Positions 27,066-36,844 of a stretch of DNA of 64,000 bases are shown here, in pieces (within the stretch, counting starts at the first letter, position 1; every line of letters starts with the position of its first letter). A model generated the notes under the pieces. That model did not search any database. It was not told where the DNA came from and saw only the letters and a program-made list of their open reading frames with translations. The stretch comes from Sphingobacteriia bacterium RIFOXYC2_FULL_35_18 (lineage in GTDB: Bacteria; Bacteroidota; Bacteroidia; Chitinophagales; Chitinophagaceae), in the NCBI GenBank assembly GCA_001829005.1, contig MIAG01000002.1:750837-814836 (forward strand), read 5' to 3'. Both the position numbers and the translations under genes were made by a program.

Positions 27066-29423
27066 TTAGTTAGTCGTTTTCTTGTTTTTTCTTCTGCTTT
27101 TCCACCATGAACTTCTTTGCACTTCTTCAGCTGTATCTACCCTGGTTTTCATTTGTGCATCTACCACAGCTACCAAGGCCATATTGATAATATTTCGAAC
27201 ACTGCTACCCAATTGTAAAACGTGTACTGGTTTTTTTAATCCTAACAATATTGGACCAATGGCATCGGCACCTCCTACTTCTTTCAATAAATTATAAGCC
27301 ACATTTCCTGCAGTTAAATTCGGGAACATCAACACATTTACTTCTTGTTCTACTAAATCACTAAATGGATAATTGTCTCTTAGAATTTCTTTATTGAAAG
27401 CAAGACTTCCTTGCATTTCACCATCAACAATTAAATTAGGATCCCTTTGTTTTAGTATTCTAGTAGCTTCTGCAACCAATCTTGCTTCTGAAGAGTCACT
27501 ACTTCCGAAATTACTATAGCTCAACATGGCCACTCTTGGGGTTAAGTTAAAGCTTCTAACTTCCTTGGCCACCATTTGAGTAATATCTGCTAACTCTTCT
27601 GCGGTTGGATGAAAATTTACGGTTGTATCTGCCAAAAACAATGGACCTTTTTTGGTTAACAATAAATACATACCTGCAATTTTCTTGACACCCTCTTCAG
27701 TTCCAATTATTTGTAATGCAGGTCTAATTGCTTCTGCATAGTTTTTGGTTAATCCCGACAACATTGCATCTGCGTCACCTGTTTCTACCATCATACAACC
27801 AAAATGGTTTCGGTCTTTCATCACTTTCATACTTTCATGATGGTTAAACCCTTTTCGTTGACGTTTCTTAAAGAACAATTCTCCATAGAACTCTCTTTTT
27901 GATTCCATTGCATCACTTCTAGGATCTACAATAGGAATATCAGATAAGTCTATGCTATTTGCATCAGCAATTCGATTGATTTTTTCTGGATCACCTAGTA
28001 ATATAGGATAAGCAATTCCTTCATCATAAATGATGGTTGCAGCTTTTAATATTTTTAAATTATCAGCTTCGGCAAATACCAAGCGTTTAGGATCTCTTCT
28101 TGCTTTATTACTAACAACTCTAAATAGCTGATTATCTAAACCTAATCGCTTATTTAATTCTAACACATACCCATCCCAATTAGTGATACTTTTTTGTGCA
28201 ACCCCACTCTCCATGGCTGCTTTAGCAACAGCTGGTGCAATAGTACTTAACAATCGAGGGTCTAAAGGTTTTGGAATGATATATAACGGACCAAAACTCA
28301 TATTGCTTTGGTTATACGCCAAGTTTACAATATCTGGCACAGCTGTTTTTGCCAACTCAGCCAATGCTCTAACTGCAGCCAATTTCATGGCTTCATTAAT
28401 TTGGGTTGCTCTAACATCTAATGCACCTCTAAAAATATAAGGGAAACCCAATACATTATTCACTTGGTTAGGATAATCGGATCTTCCAGTTGCCATGATA
28501 ATATCTTTTCGAACAGCAACAGCATCTTCGTAAGTAATTTCAGGATCTGGATTAGCCATGGCAAACACAATTGGATTTTTAGCCATAGATTTAACCATGT
28601 CTTGCGTAACTACATTACCAACACTTAACCCTAAAAACACATCAGCATCTTTCATTGCTTTGGCCAATGTCCAATCTGATTTTTTTACCGCAAATTTTTC
28701 ACGCCCCTTACCTAAGTCTGTTCGGTCTTGATGCAATACTCCGTCTTTGTCAAATACAATAAAATTTTCATGGCGAGCCCCTAATGCTACATACAAGTTA
28801 ATACAAGCCATAGCAGCAGCGCCTGCTCCATTAATTACAAAGCGAACTTTATCAATTCGTTTCTTTTGTAATTCTAATGCATTTAACATTGCAGCACTAC
28901 TGATGATAGCAGTTCCATGCTGATCATCGTGCATCACAGGAATCTTCATTTGCTCTTTTAGTTGCTGCTCTATAAAAAAACACTCCGGAGCTTTAATATC
29001 TTCCAAATTAATTCCACCAAATGTGGGCTCTAAAGACTTGACTATTTGAACAAATTTCTCTGGATCTTTCTCGTTAATCTCAATATCAAATACATCAATG
29101 TCTGCAAATATTTTAAACAATACCGCTTTCCCTTCCATCACTGGTTTACTTGCTTCAGGACCAATATCACCCAAACCAAGCACCGCAGTGCCATTGGTAA
29201 TTACACCCACCAAATTTCCTTTTGCAGTGTACTTATAAATGTTTTCAGGATTTTCCTTTATCTCTTTACAAGGCTCTGCAACTCCAGGGCTATATGCTAA
29301 TGAAAGATCTCTTTGCGTTTTAGCTTCTTTGGTAGGTATTACTTCAATCTTACCAGGTCTACCACTTGAATGATATTCCAATGCTTGCTCTCTGCGTAAT
29401 TTGGATTGCTTATTATCAGACAT
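27066..29423 (-). CDS. maeB: NADP-dependent malic enzyme with phosphotransacetylase-like domain
   Basis: 785 residues, the length of MaeB. Residues 1-430 are the malic enzyme ([53 protein letters not shown]). Residues 440-785 are the phosphotransacetylase-like regulatory domain ([41 protein letters not shown]). It decarboxylates malate to pyruvate and makes NADPH. Together with mdh at 41179 this covers malate metabolism. 20-22 base gaps on both sides. Confidence 0.96.
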   Translation of the reverse strand: MSDNKQSKLRREQALEYHSSGRPGKIEVIPTKEAKTQRDLSLAYSPGVAEPCKEIKENPENIYKYTAKGNLVGVITNGTAVLGLGDIGPEASKPVMEGKAVLFKIFADIDVFDIEINEKDPEKFVQIVKSLEPTFGGINLEDIKAPECFFIEQQLKEQMKIPVMHDDQHGTAIISSAAMLNALELQKKRIDKVRFVINGAGAAAMACINLYVALGARHENFIVFDKDGVLHQDRTDLGKGREKFAVKKSDWTLAKAMKDADVFLGLSVGNVVTQDMVKSMAKNPIVFAMANPDPEITYEDAVAVRKDIIMATGRSDYPNQVNNVLGFPYIFRGALDVRATQINEAMKLAAVRALAELAKTAVPDIVNLAYNQSNMSFGPLYIIPKPLDPRLLSTIAPAVAKAAMESGVAQKSITNWDGYVLELNKRLGLDNQLFRVVSNKARRDPKRLVFAEADNLKILKAATIIYDEGIAYPILLGDPEKINRIADANSIDLSDIPIVDPRSDAMESKREFYGELFFKKRQRKGFNHHESMKVMKDRNHFGCMMVETGDADAMLSGLTKNYAEAIRPALQIIGTEEGVKKIAGMYLLLTKKGPLFLADTTVNFHPTAEELADITQMVAKEVRSFNLTPRVAMLSYSNFGSSDSSEARLVAEATRILKQRDPNLIVDGEMQGSLAFNKEILRDNYPFSDLVEQEVNVLMFPNLTAGNVAYNLLKEVGGADAIGPILLGLKKPVHVLQLGSSVRNIINMALVAVVDAQMKTRVDTAEEVQRSSWWKSRRKNKKTTN

Positions 29424-29442
29424 ATATATGATTCGTTATAAA

Positions 29443-30624
29443 CTATTTTGTTAAACTAATTCCTAAATAAGCCATCATGCCAGCACCTATTTCAATGGCT
29501 GATTCATCAATGTCAAATTTAGGGGTATGTACTTGATGGATGATTCCTTTTGATTCATTGCGAACACCCAATCTAAAAAAACATCCTGGTATCACTTGTG
29601 TATAATAACCAAAATCTTCCGCACCCATTCTCAATTCGGTTTCTTCAACATGCTCCTTGCCCATAAAATCGTTGGCTAACTGCCAAGCTGCTTCTGTAAA
29701 CTCAGGGTCGTTATCTACAGTAGGGTAACCAATATCAATATGCAAATCAATTTCTGCACCCATACTCTCTACTAAACCGGTGGCTTGCTTTCTAATTAGC
29801 TCATGTGCTTTATAGCGCCAAGTTTCATCCATGGCCCTAAAAGTTCCCATCAATTTTACTTCACTGGGAATCACGTTGGTGGTATTTCCACCTTGTATAG
29901 AACAGATAGATAAAACAGAGGGAGAAATAGGGCTATTGTTTCTTGAAATAATTTGTTGCAAACTCACAATTAATTGAGATGCAATTAAGACAGTATCAGC
30001 GGTTAAATGCGGGGCAGCTGCATGCCCTCCTTTACTTCTAATAGTTATATAAATTTCATCGGCACTTGCCATTACACGACCTTTTCTAAAACTCAATTTC
30101 CCCACATCCAACCCTGGATGAACGTGCAATGCTACAATACCATCCGGTCTTGGATTTTCTAATACTCCATCCTTAATCATATAACTTGCACCACCAGGAT
30201 TTCTTTCCTCACCTGGTTGGAATAAAAATTTTATGGTGCCTTCCCACTCGGCACGCAAGTCGTTTAAAATACGAGCCGCCCCTAATAAAACCGTAGTATG
30301 AACATCATGACCGCAAGCATGCATCACTCCTTTATTTTGAGACTGATAGGGCACATTATTTTCTTCTTGAATAGGTAATGCATCCATATCAGCACGCAAA
30401 GCAATAATACGCGAGGCTGGATTGTTTCCTTTAATAGTTGCCAAAATACCTGTGGTAGCTTTTACTTCAAATTCAATTCCCATTTGGGTTAACTGTTCTT
30501 GAACAAAAGCAGCTGTTTTAAATTCTTGGTAACTCAATTCTGGGTTGGCATGCAAATGATGTCTGATGCCAATCAGTTCGGGTGCAATAGTATGAGCGAG
30601 TGCTTTAATTTTTTCTTTTAACAT
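29443..30624 (-). CDS. M20 family amidohydrolase (peptidase/hippurate hydrolase-like)
   Basis: 393 residues. Di-metal site motifs: MHACGHDVHTT, FQPGEERNPGGASYMI, ALHVHPG and MGAEDFGYYTQ near the C-terminus, in the order of the M20D subfamily (hippurate hydrolase, N-acyl-amino acid amidohydrolase). No signal peptide, so cytoplasmic. Substrate not determinable. 13 bases from the SPOR gene. Confidence 0.92.
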   Translation of the reverse strand: MLKEKIKALAHTIAPELIGIRHHLHANPELSYQEFKTAAFVQEQLTQMGIEFEVKATTGILATIKGNNPASRIIALRADMDALPIQEENNVPYQSQNKGVMHACGHDVHTTVLLGAARILNDLRAEWEGTIKFLFQPGEERNPGGASYMIKDGVLENPRPDGIVALHVHPGLDVGKLSFRKGRVMASADEIYITIRSKGGHAAAPHLTADTVLIASQLIVSLQQIISRNNSPISPSVLSICSIQGGNTTNVIPSEVKLMGTFRAMDETWRYKAHELIRKQATGLVESMGAEIDLHIDIGYPTVDNDPEFTEAAWQLANDFMGKEHVEETELRMGAEDFGYYTQVIPGCFFRLGVRNESKGIIHQVHTPKFDIDESAIEIGAGMMAYLGISLTK

Positions 30625-30637
30625 GCGAATTGCTTAA

Positions 30638-31069
30638 CTATTCTTGTTCTTCCTCTGGATGAGTATATTCAATAGTATCTTCTACTATATAAATTCCTTT
30701 AGGAAAAAATTTACTTATTTGGTTTCTATATTTCTCTGCATCTTCTTTTTTTAGGAAGTTGCCAATTCTAACTTTAAAGTTGGGCGATTGAAAAAGCGTA
30801 TAAGATTTTTGTTCAGGAAAACGATTCATCAAATCTGTTTTCATTTTATTGGCATCATCTCTTTTAGCAGTGCTGATAACTTGTAAGCGATACCCCTTGT
30901 ATAATCCTGCACTAGTCATCATGGCAGTTCGCTTATTAATTTGATTTTGCTTAGCAACTAAAATATCTAAACGAGCGTCTTTTACCATAATTACAGTATC
31001 GCTTGAACAAGCAAAAACGCTTGAAGAAACCGATAGACCAATCAATAATAAAAACAAAGCTGTTTTCAT
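30638..31069 (-). CDS. SPOR-domain exported protein
   Basis: 143 residues. Signal peptide at 1-21. Residues 55-140 resemble a SPOR domain: GYRLQVISTAKRDDANKMK, then FKVRIGNFLKKEDAEKYR and FFPKGIYIVED. SPOR domains bind denuded peptidoglycan at the division septum. 15 bases from deoC. Confidence 0.85.
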   Translation of the reverse strand: MKTALFLLLIGLSVSSSVFACSSDTVIMVKDARLDILVAKQNQINKRTAMMTSAGLYKGYRLQVISTAKRDDANKMKTDLMNRFPEQKSYTLFQSPNFKVRIGNFLKKEDAEKYRNQISKFFPKGIYIVEDTIEYTHPEEEQE

Positions 31070-31084
31070 GGGGTAAATATAAGG

Positions 31085-31759
31085 TTAATACGTTGCGTTA
31101 GAAGCATTAGGTTCTCCATTTACAATAGCTAAACTAGCACTACAACCTAATCTGGTTGCACCCGCTTCTACTAGTTCAGCAGCAAAAGCATAGTCTCTTA
31201 TTCCTCCTGAAGCTTTAATTTGAACTGCTTCAGGCAAATGCAATCTAAACAACTTCACCGCTTCTACAGAAGCACCTTTTTCGGCATATCCAGTAGAAGT
31301 TTTTAAATAGTCAATTCCAGCAACTCCGTATAATTCGCAACATTTAATGATTTCATCATTGGTTAAAATACCACTTTCAATGATGATTTTGATGGTTTTA
31401 TTTTTAGACTTTACCACGGGCATGATATGATTTAACTCATTGGCCAAATACACCCAGTCTTGGTTTTTTATTGCACTTATATTAGCTACCACATCCAATT
31501 CATCTACCCCATCAACCATCGCTAAAACAATTTCAGCCAACTTGGCTTCTACAGCAGAATAACCAAAAGGAAAGCCTATAACTGTTGCAACTTTAACATT
31601 TGTACCCACTAAAAACTCCTTGGCTTTTTTTACGAAGTTGGGGGGAACACAAACCGCTGCAAACCCATATTCCGCCGCTTCTTTACAAATTTGGGCCACA
31701 TCAGACACTAAAGTGGTTGGCTTTAAAATGGTATGATCTATATAGGAAGCTAATTGCAT
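31085..31759 (-). CDS. deoC: Deoxyribose-phosphate aldolase
   Basis: 224 residues. Class I aldolase motifs: YIDHTILKPTT, VIGFPFGYSAVEAK, DELDVVANI, the Schiff-base Lys in YLKTSTGYAEKGA, and KASGGIRDYAFAAELVEAGATRLG. It splits deoxyribose-5-phosphate. First gene of the 19-gene minus-strand run. A -7 element TATCTTTG lies on the minus strand at 31774-31781, and an inverted repeat sits just upstream of it. Confidence 0.96.
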   Translation of the reverse strand: MQLASYIDHTILKPTTLVSDVAQICKEAAEYGFAAVCVPPNFVKKAKEFLVGTNVKVATVIGFPFGYSAVEAKLAEIVLAMVDGVDELDVVANISAIKNQDWVYLANELNHIMPVVKSKNKTIKIIIESGILTNDEIIKCCELYGVAGIDYLKTSTGYAEKGASVEAVKLFRLHLPEAVQIKASGGIRDYAFAAELVEAGATRLGCSASLAIVNGEPNASNATY

Positions 31760-31773
31760 AAACTCAATTTAGA

Positions 31774-31802
31774 CAAAGATAACAAATACCGTAACTACGG
31801 TA
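31774..31802 (-). promoter_or_regulatory. deoC promoter region with 16-bp inverted repeat
   Basis: Minus-strand TATCTTTG (31781-31774) fits the Bacteroidota -7 element, without a clear TTTG partner. Six bases further upstream is TACCGTA-AC-TACGGTA (31787-31802), with perfect 7-bp arms where the -33 region would lie. This is a plausible operator for the run that starts with deoC, or for the divergent gene at 31850. Confidence 0.5.
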
Positions 31803-31849
31803 TAGGTGTGCCAATTAAAAAGCGCTTCATTCGCATAAAATACATAAAT

Positions 31850-32521
31850 ATGAATAAGATTTTATTAACCCTCTTCCTTGCTACTGCTTTATTTTCAGCC
31901 AATGCACAAAAAGGCATGAAACCTAGATTAGGTGTATATATTGGAATTGCCAGTCCTAAAGCAACTGAAGTATTTGGACAGTTTTATAAATCAAAAGGGA
32001 TACAACCGAGGTTAACCTTAGAATACAATTTCTTAAACCTCGGATATACGGATAAAATGTTTGTAAAAGTGGCTGCAATTGCAGGATTAGAGCCGCAAAA
32101 CTTCAGAAATCAAACTACTTTTCTAACGAATGTAACGATGACGCAAAAACCCCTTGGAGCAAGGATTTATCCATTTGCTTTTAGAAACGGATTTAATCCA
32201 GACGATCAAAAGGAAGTATTCAAAAATGCCGGATTCACAAATCTATTCATCATTGGAGGAACATGGGCACTTAGTGGCTTATATGTAGAAGGAGGTATTT
32301 CCCCAGGTGTAAAATTGAAAGAAGAAGGTTATGCAGATGTAACACGTTCGCCTCAATTTTTTGGATGGGGGGTATCGCTAGTAGACTTTGACGACGAAGA
32401 CAATAAAGTAAAATTCAAATTTAATATCGGGACTAGAAAATATACTTGGACCAACGCCAGCAATACTAGTTCTCAAATTAAATCTTTCTGTATGGATTTT
32501 GGTGTAGCATTCCGACTATAA
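31850..32521 (+). CDS. Exported protein of unknown function, probable small outer-membrane barrel
   Basis: 223 residues from the ATG at 31850, where a signal peptide begins (MNKILLTLFLATALFSANAQ). A longer frame to 31754 overlaps deoC and is rejected. The mature part alternates aromatic and polar strands (LTLEYNFLNLGYTDKMFVKV, KVKFKFNIGTRKYTW) and ends in Phe-Arg-Leu, as an outer-membrane barrel might. No family recognised. Divergent from deoC. Confidence 0.7.
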   Translation: MNKILLTLFLATALFSANAQKGMKPRLGVYIGIASPKATEVFGQFYKSKGIQPRLTLEYNFLNLGYTDKMFVKVAAIAGLEPQNFRNQTTFLTNVTMTQKPLGARIYPFAFRNGFNPDDQKEVFKNAGFTNLFIIGGTWALSGLYVEGGISPGVKLKEEGYADVTRSPQFFGWGVSLVDFDDEDNKVKFKFNIGTRKYTWTNASNTSSQIKSFCMDFGVAFRL

Positions 32522-32563
32522 ATTAATCCTTCCCATACAAATAATATGTTTCTATAAGTAAAT

Positions 32564-32594
32564 AAAAAACCGATGAAATTTCATCGGTTTTTTT
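32564..32594. terminator. Bidirectional terminator between the exported-protein gene and secA
   Basis: Perfect 9-bp stem AACCGATGA/TCATCGGTT with loop AATT, with T runs in both directions (seven T on the plus strand, six on the minus). Confidence 0.92.
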
Positions 32595-32635
32595 ATTTAA
32601 AAAGGATTCGTGTAATGATTGATTGACCCTACTGT

Positions 32636-35600
32636 TTACGCGTCCTTACCATGACAAGATTTGAACTTCTTGCCACTACCACAAGGACATGGATCGTTTC
32701 TACCAATTTTAGGACCTACTTTAACAGGCTCTTGTTTTACAGGAGTTGGATCGTAATAATCATTTTCGTTTGCACCATATTCTTGACCAGCAGCATCTAC
32801 TTGATCTTTATTGGCACTCAACTTACTCATATCGGTTTTTTCTTGACGACCTTCTTGAAGTTCATCCCCCTCAGCCAAAGGAATACCAGCATGACATAAG
32901 AATTGAACAATTTCTCTATTTACTTCACCGTCCATCTTTCTGAACAATTCAAATGCTTCCATTTTATAAATTACCAATGGATCTTTCTGTTCATACGTGG
33001 CAGTTTGTACACTTTGTTTTAAATCGTCCATAGAACGTAAATGTTCTTTCCAAGCATTGTCTATAAACGCTAGTGTTACAGTTCTTTCTAAAGAGTGTAA
33101 TAATTCGGCACCATTTGTTTGCAAGGTTTTTTCCATATTAGCCAAAGCCTGAACCTGGCGTTTGCCATCGGTAAAAGGAACAATCACATTATCAATATGA
33201 GAACCTTGTTGCAATTTAATATTCTTAAATACAGGAACAGACTGAACCATCATGTCCTGTTTTCTTTTTTCATATTGTGCAATTGCTTCATTGTATAATT
33301 TCTCTGCCAATTGATTGGCGTTGGTTTTATTAAATTCTTCAATCGTTATTGAAGTATCAATTCCGAAATTTACAATTGCAGCAAGTTTAAATTGATCGTA
33401 TTCATTTTGTTCTTTAAAAGATACTACTAAACCTTCGGCCACCGCATACATTGCGTTGTCTAAGTCTAATGCTAATCTCTCTCCAAATAAAGCATGGTTA
33501 CGCTTACTATAAATTACAGTACGCTGTTTATTCATTACATCATCGTACTCTAACAAACGCTTTCTAATGCCAAAATTATTCTCTTCCACTTTACGTTGGG
33601 CTCTTTCAATAGACTTGGTAATCATACCAGCCTGAATAACCTCCCCTTCTTTATACCCTGCGAAGTCCATCACTTTGGCAATACGTTCACTACCAAACAT
33701 GCGCATTAAGTCGTCTTCTAAAGAAACAAAAAACAAAGAAGAACCAGGATCACCCTGACGACCAGCACGACCTCTTAACTGACGGTCAACTCGTCTTGAC
33801 TCATGTCTTTCAGTACCTAGGATTGCCAAGCCTCCAGCATCTTTTACGCCTGGCCCTAATTTAATATCGGTACCACGACCAGCCATATTGGTAGCAATGG
33901 TAACTGCACCAGCTAAACCTGCTTCAGCAACAATTTGTGCTTCACGTGAGTGCTGTTTTGCGTTTAATACATTGTGTGGAATCTGCTTTTGTCTGAGCAT
34001 TCTACTCAATAATTCACTCACTTCAACAGAAGTTGTACCTACTAATACAGGCCTTCCTGCTTCGCGCAATAAAACAATCTCATCTATCACGGCACCAAAC
34101 TTCTCTCTCTTGGTTTTGAAGATTTTATCTTCTTCGTCTTTTCTAATTGCAGGCACATTGGTAGGTATACTAACCACATCTAATTTATAGATATCCCATA
34201 ATTCTGCAGCTTCTGTTTCTGCAGTTCCCGTCATACCACCTAATTTGTGGTACATTCTAAAATAGTTCTGTAAGGTTACGGTTGCATATGTTTGAGTTGC
34301 CGCTTCAATTTTCACATTTTCCTTCGCTTCAATCGCTTGGTGTAAGCCATCAGAATACCTTCTTCCATCTAATATACGGCCTGTTTGTTCATCTACAATT
34401 TTAACAGCTCCGTCCATCACCACATACTCTACATCTTTATCGAATAAAGTATAGGCTTTCAATAATTGTTGTACTGTATGAATACGATCTGCTTTAACAG
34501 AATACTCATTAATTAAAGACTCTTTCTTTAATAACTTTTGATCTGCAGGTAAACTTGCATCATTGTCTATGGCTGCAAGTCCTAAGCTAATATCGGGTAA
34601 TACAAAAAAATGAGGATCTTCTCCTTGACCAGTAATTAATTGAATACCCTTATCGGTTAATTCAACTGAATTATTTTTCTCATCAATATAAAAATAAAGT
34701 TCTTCATCTGCCTTGGGCATTTCACGCTGTTGGTCTGCCAAATAATGGTTTTCCGCTTTCTGTAATTTTACTCTATTTCCTGGCTCACTTAAAAATTTAA
34801 TTAACGCGCTATTTTTAGGAAGACCACGATGTGCGCGGAACAATGCCAGTCCACCATCTTTTGGATCATCATTTCCTTCTGCAATTTTTTTCTTTGCTTC
34901 AGTTAAGAACTGCTGGGTTGCTCTTTTTTGTGCATCAACTAATTTTTCAATTCTAGGCTTTAATGCAAAGAATTGTTGTTCTCCTGTTTGATATCCAATA
35001 GGGCCAGAAATAATTAAAGGTGTTCTTGCATCATCAATTAAAACAGAATCCACTTCATCTACCATGGCAAAATGGTGCTTACGCTGAACCATTTCTTCAG
35101 GGCTATGCACCATATTATCTCTTAAGTAGTCAAAACCAAATTCATTATTAGTACCGTAAGTAATATCTGCTAAATACGCTTTTCTTCTAGATTCACTATT
35201 GGGTTCATGCTTATCAATACAATCAACAGTAAGACCCAACCATTCAAATAAAGTACCATTCCACTCACTATCTCGTTTGGCCAAGTAATCGTTCACGGTA
35301 ACAATATGTACCCCTTCACCTGCTAATGCATTTAAATAAGCTGGTAAAGTAGATACCAAGGTCTTACCTTCTCCAGTGGCCATTTCAGCAATCTTACCTT
35401 GATGCAATACCGAACCTCCAATCAACTGAACATCGTAATGCACCATATTCCAGGTTACTTTACCCCCAGCAGCAGTCCAAGTATTATTGAATACAGATTC
35501 GTTGCCTTGAATGGTCACATATTCTTTTTTAACACTTAAGTCTCTATCGAGCGCTGTAGCAGTAGAAACCAAGGTTTCGTTTTCTTTGAATCTTCTAGCC

Positions 35601-35956
35601 GCTTCTTTAATTACTGCGAAAGCTTCTGGCTGAATGATTGCTAAAGCTTCTTCAATTTTTTTGTCGCGGTCTTTACGTAGTTTATCAATATTCTTATAAA
35701 TAGTGTCTCTGCCATGAATGTCCATTTCGGGTAATGCTTCAGCAGCGGCTTTCTCTGCAGCAATTTCAGCATCAATCCCCTTTAAATGGTCTTGAATTCT
35801 AGCTTTAAATTCCACAGTTTTATTTCGTAACTCATCATTAGTTAATGACTGATATTCTTGAAAAAACTGATTGGTTTTTTGGATGATTGGCATCAACTGC
35901 TGCACATCTTTCTCACTTTTACTACCCCCGAATAACTTAGAAATGAACTTCAACAT
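32636..35956 (-). CDS. secA: Preprotein translocase ATPase SecA
   Basis: 1106 residues, long as usual in Bacteroidota. N-terminal motor: Walker A EMATGEGKTLVSTLP, VNDYLAKRD, Walker B MVDEVDSVLIDDARTPLIISGP; central VDEQTGRILDGRRYSDGLHQAIEAKE; NBD2 GTTSVEVSELLS and GRGTDIKLG, GRAGRQGDPG; C-terminal zinc site CPCGSGKKFKSCHG. There is an expanded region between DEVD and TEQTG-type motifs around 330-450. It drives Sec export. Preceded on its strand by a promoter at 36077-36048. Confidence 0.98.
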   Translation of the reverse strand: MLKFISKLFGGSKSEKDVQQLMPIIQKTNQFFQEYQSLTNDELRNKTVEFKARIQDHLKGIDAEIAAEKAAAEALPEMDIHGRDTIYKNIDKLRKDRDKKIEEALAIIQPEAFAVIKEAARRFKENETLVSTATALDRDLSVKKEYVTIQGNESVFNNTWTAAGGKVTWNMVHYDVQLIGGSVLHQGKIAEMATGEGKTLVSTLPAYLNALAGEGVHIVTVNDYLAKRDSEWNGTLFEWLGLTVDCIDKHEPNSESRRKAYLADITYGTNNEFGFDYLRDNMVHSPEEMVQRKHHFAMVDEVDSVLIDDARTPLIISGPIGYQTGEQQFFALKPRIEKLVDAQKRATQQFLTEAKKKIAEGNDDPKDGGLALFRAHRGLPKNSALIKFLSEPGNRVKLQKAENHYLADQQREMPKADEELYFYIDEKNNSVELTDKGIQLITGQGEDPHFFVLPDISLGLAAIDNDASLPADQKLLKKESLINEYSVKADRIHTVQQLLKAYTLFDKDVEYVVMDGAVKIVDEQTGRILDGRRYSDGLHQAIEAKENVKIEAATQTYATVTLQNYFRMYHKLGGMTGTAETEAAELWDIYKLDVVSIPTNVPAIRKDEEDKIFKTKREKFGAVIDEIVLLREAGRPVLVGTTSVEVSELLSRMLRQKQIPHNVLNAKQHSREAQIVAEAGLAGAVTIATNMAGRGTDIKLGPGVKDAGGLAILGTERHESRRVDRQLRGRAGRQGDPGSSLFFVSLEDDLMRMFGSERIAKVMDFAGYKEGEVIQAGMITKSIERAQRKVEENNFGIRKRLLEYDDVMNKQRTVIYSKRNHALFGERLALDLDNAMYAVAEGLVVSFKEQNEYDQFKLAAIVNFGIDTSITIEEFNKTNANQLAEKLYNEAIAQYEKRKQDMMVQSVPVFKNIKLQQGSHIDNVIVPFTDGKRQVQALANMEKTLQTNGAELLHSLERTVTLAFIDNAWKEHLRSMDDLKQSVQTATYEQKDPLVIYKMEAFELFRKMDGEVNREIVQFLCHAGIPLAEGDELQEGRQEKTDMSKLSANKDQVDAAGQEYGANENDYYDPTPVKQEPVKVGPKIGRNDPCPCGSGKKFKSCHGKDA

Positions 35957-36047
35957 ATTTTTAATACTCTGATATGAAAAAATTTAACAGTCAAACAGCG
36001 TGCAACAATTTTATTTTAGTCAATTTGGCACCCTGAATGAGAGCCGC

Positions 36048-36077
36048 CAAAGGTAAGGTTTTGATTTTAGAAGCAAA
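36048..36077 (-). promoter_or_regulatory. secA promoter
   Basis: Minus-strand TTTG (36077-36074), 18-base spacer, TACCTTTG (36055-36048). The spacer is slightly short but both boxes are exact. The start would fall near 36042, giving a leader of about 85 bases. The -33 box touches the start codon of the divergent gene at 36077. Confidence 0.65.
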
Positions 36078-36763
36078 TGAAGCAATTAACTATTCTATCA
36101 ACGGTTTTTTTAAGCATATTAATGGCATTCAATACGATAGCTGCACAAAGCCCGGAATTGAATGAAACAAACTCTTATAAGACGCAACCACTTATACAAG
36201 ACACTCTTCCGCTTAGTCCATTAGACAGCCTTGTATTGATTAGTGATTCTATTGCTGCAGACAGATACAATAAAAACAAATCTAATATGACCATTCTGGC
36301 AGCTTGGGCAGGAGTCAATATAATTCAAGGCAGTATTTCTGCCACGAATGCCACTGGTTCAGGAGAATACTTTTTTAAGATGAACGCCTATTGGAATATT
36401 GTAAATCTTGGAATTGCCAGTTGGGGACTCATTCAGCTTAGAAAAGAACTTACCCAAAAATATACTTATCCCCAAAACCAATTGGCCCAGCAAAAATTAG
36501 AAAAAATTTTGCTGCTGAACAGTGGTTTAGACTTGGCCTACATAGCAACAGGCTTTCTATTAAAGGAAAATGGGAATAGGCTGAACAACCTAAAAACCAC
36601 TGGATATGGCAATAGTTTCTTACTTCAAGGGGCATTTTTATTGGTATTTGACTTAGTTCAATACGGAAACCACCGAAGGAATGGCAAAATATTAGAGGGG
36701 CAATTGTCTAAACTTCAAATTCATGCAAGCGGAAATGGCATAGGATTGCGTTTACCCCTTTAA
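36077..36763 (+). CDS. Exported or membrane protein of unknown function
   Basis: 228 residues. Signal peptide at 1-23 (ends IAAQ). At least three hydrophobic segments follow: TILAAWAGVNIIQGSISA (around 73-90), WNIVNLGIASWGLIQL (105-120) and SFLLQGAFLLVFDLVQY (about 177-193), with KILLLNSGLDLAYIATGFLL between. I recognise the type (conserved Bacteroidota membrane protein, possibly the DUF6992 group) but not a function. Between divergent secA and atpG. Confidence 0.7.
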   Translation: MKQLTILSTVFLSILMAFNTIAAQSPELNETNSYKTQPLIQDTLPLSPLDSLVLISDSIAADRYNKNKSNMTILAAWAGVNIIQGSISATNATGSGEYFFKMNAYWNIVNLGIASWGLIQLRKELTQKYTYPQNQLAQQKLEKILLLNSGLDLAYIATGFLLKENGNRLNNLKTTGYGNSFLLQGAFLLVFDLVQYGNHRRNGKILEGQLSKLQIHASGNGIGLRLPL

Positions 36764-36780
36764 ATAATCCATTAAACTTA

Positions 36781-36811
36781 TTGGAATTTATAGCCTTTTC
36801 AGCTACTTTTG
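36781..36811 (+). promoter_or_regulatory. atpG promoter
   Basis: TTG at 36781-36783, 20-base spacer, TACTTTTG at 36804-36811. The -33 box is ATTG instead of TTTG; the -7 box is exact. It gives atpG its own transcription start about 28 bases before the ATG. Confidence 0.7.
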
Positions 36812-36844
36812 CAACCCGTTAGATTTAAAATTTAAACCTTACAA

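Noticed and set aside
31754..31849. Extension of the 31850 exported protein
   Set aside because: It overlaps deoC and its promoter, and would bury the signal peptide.
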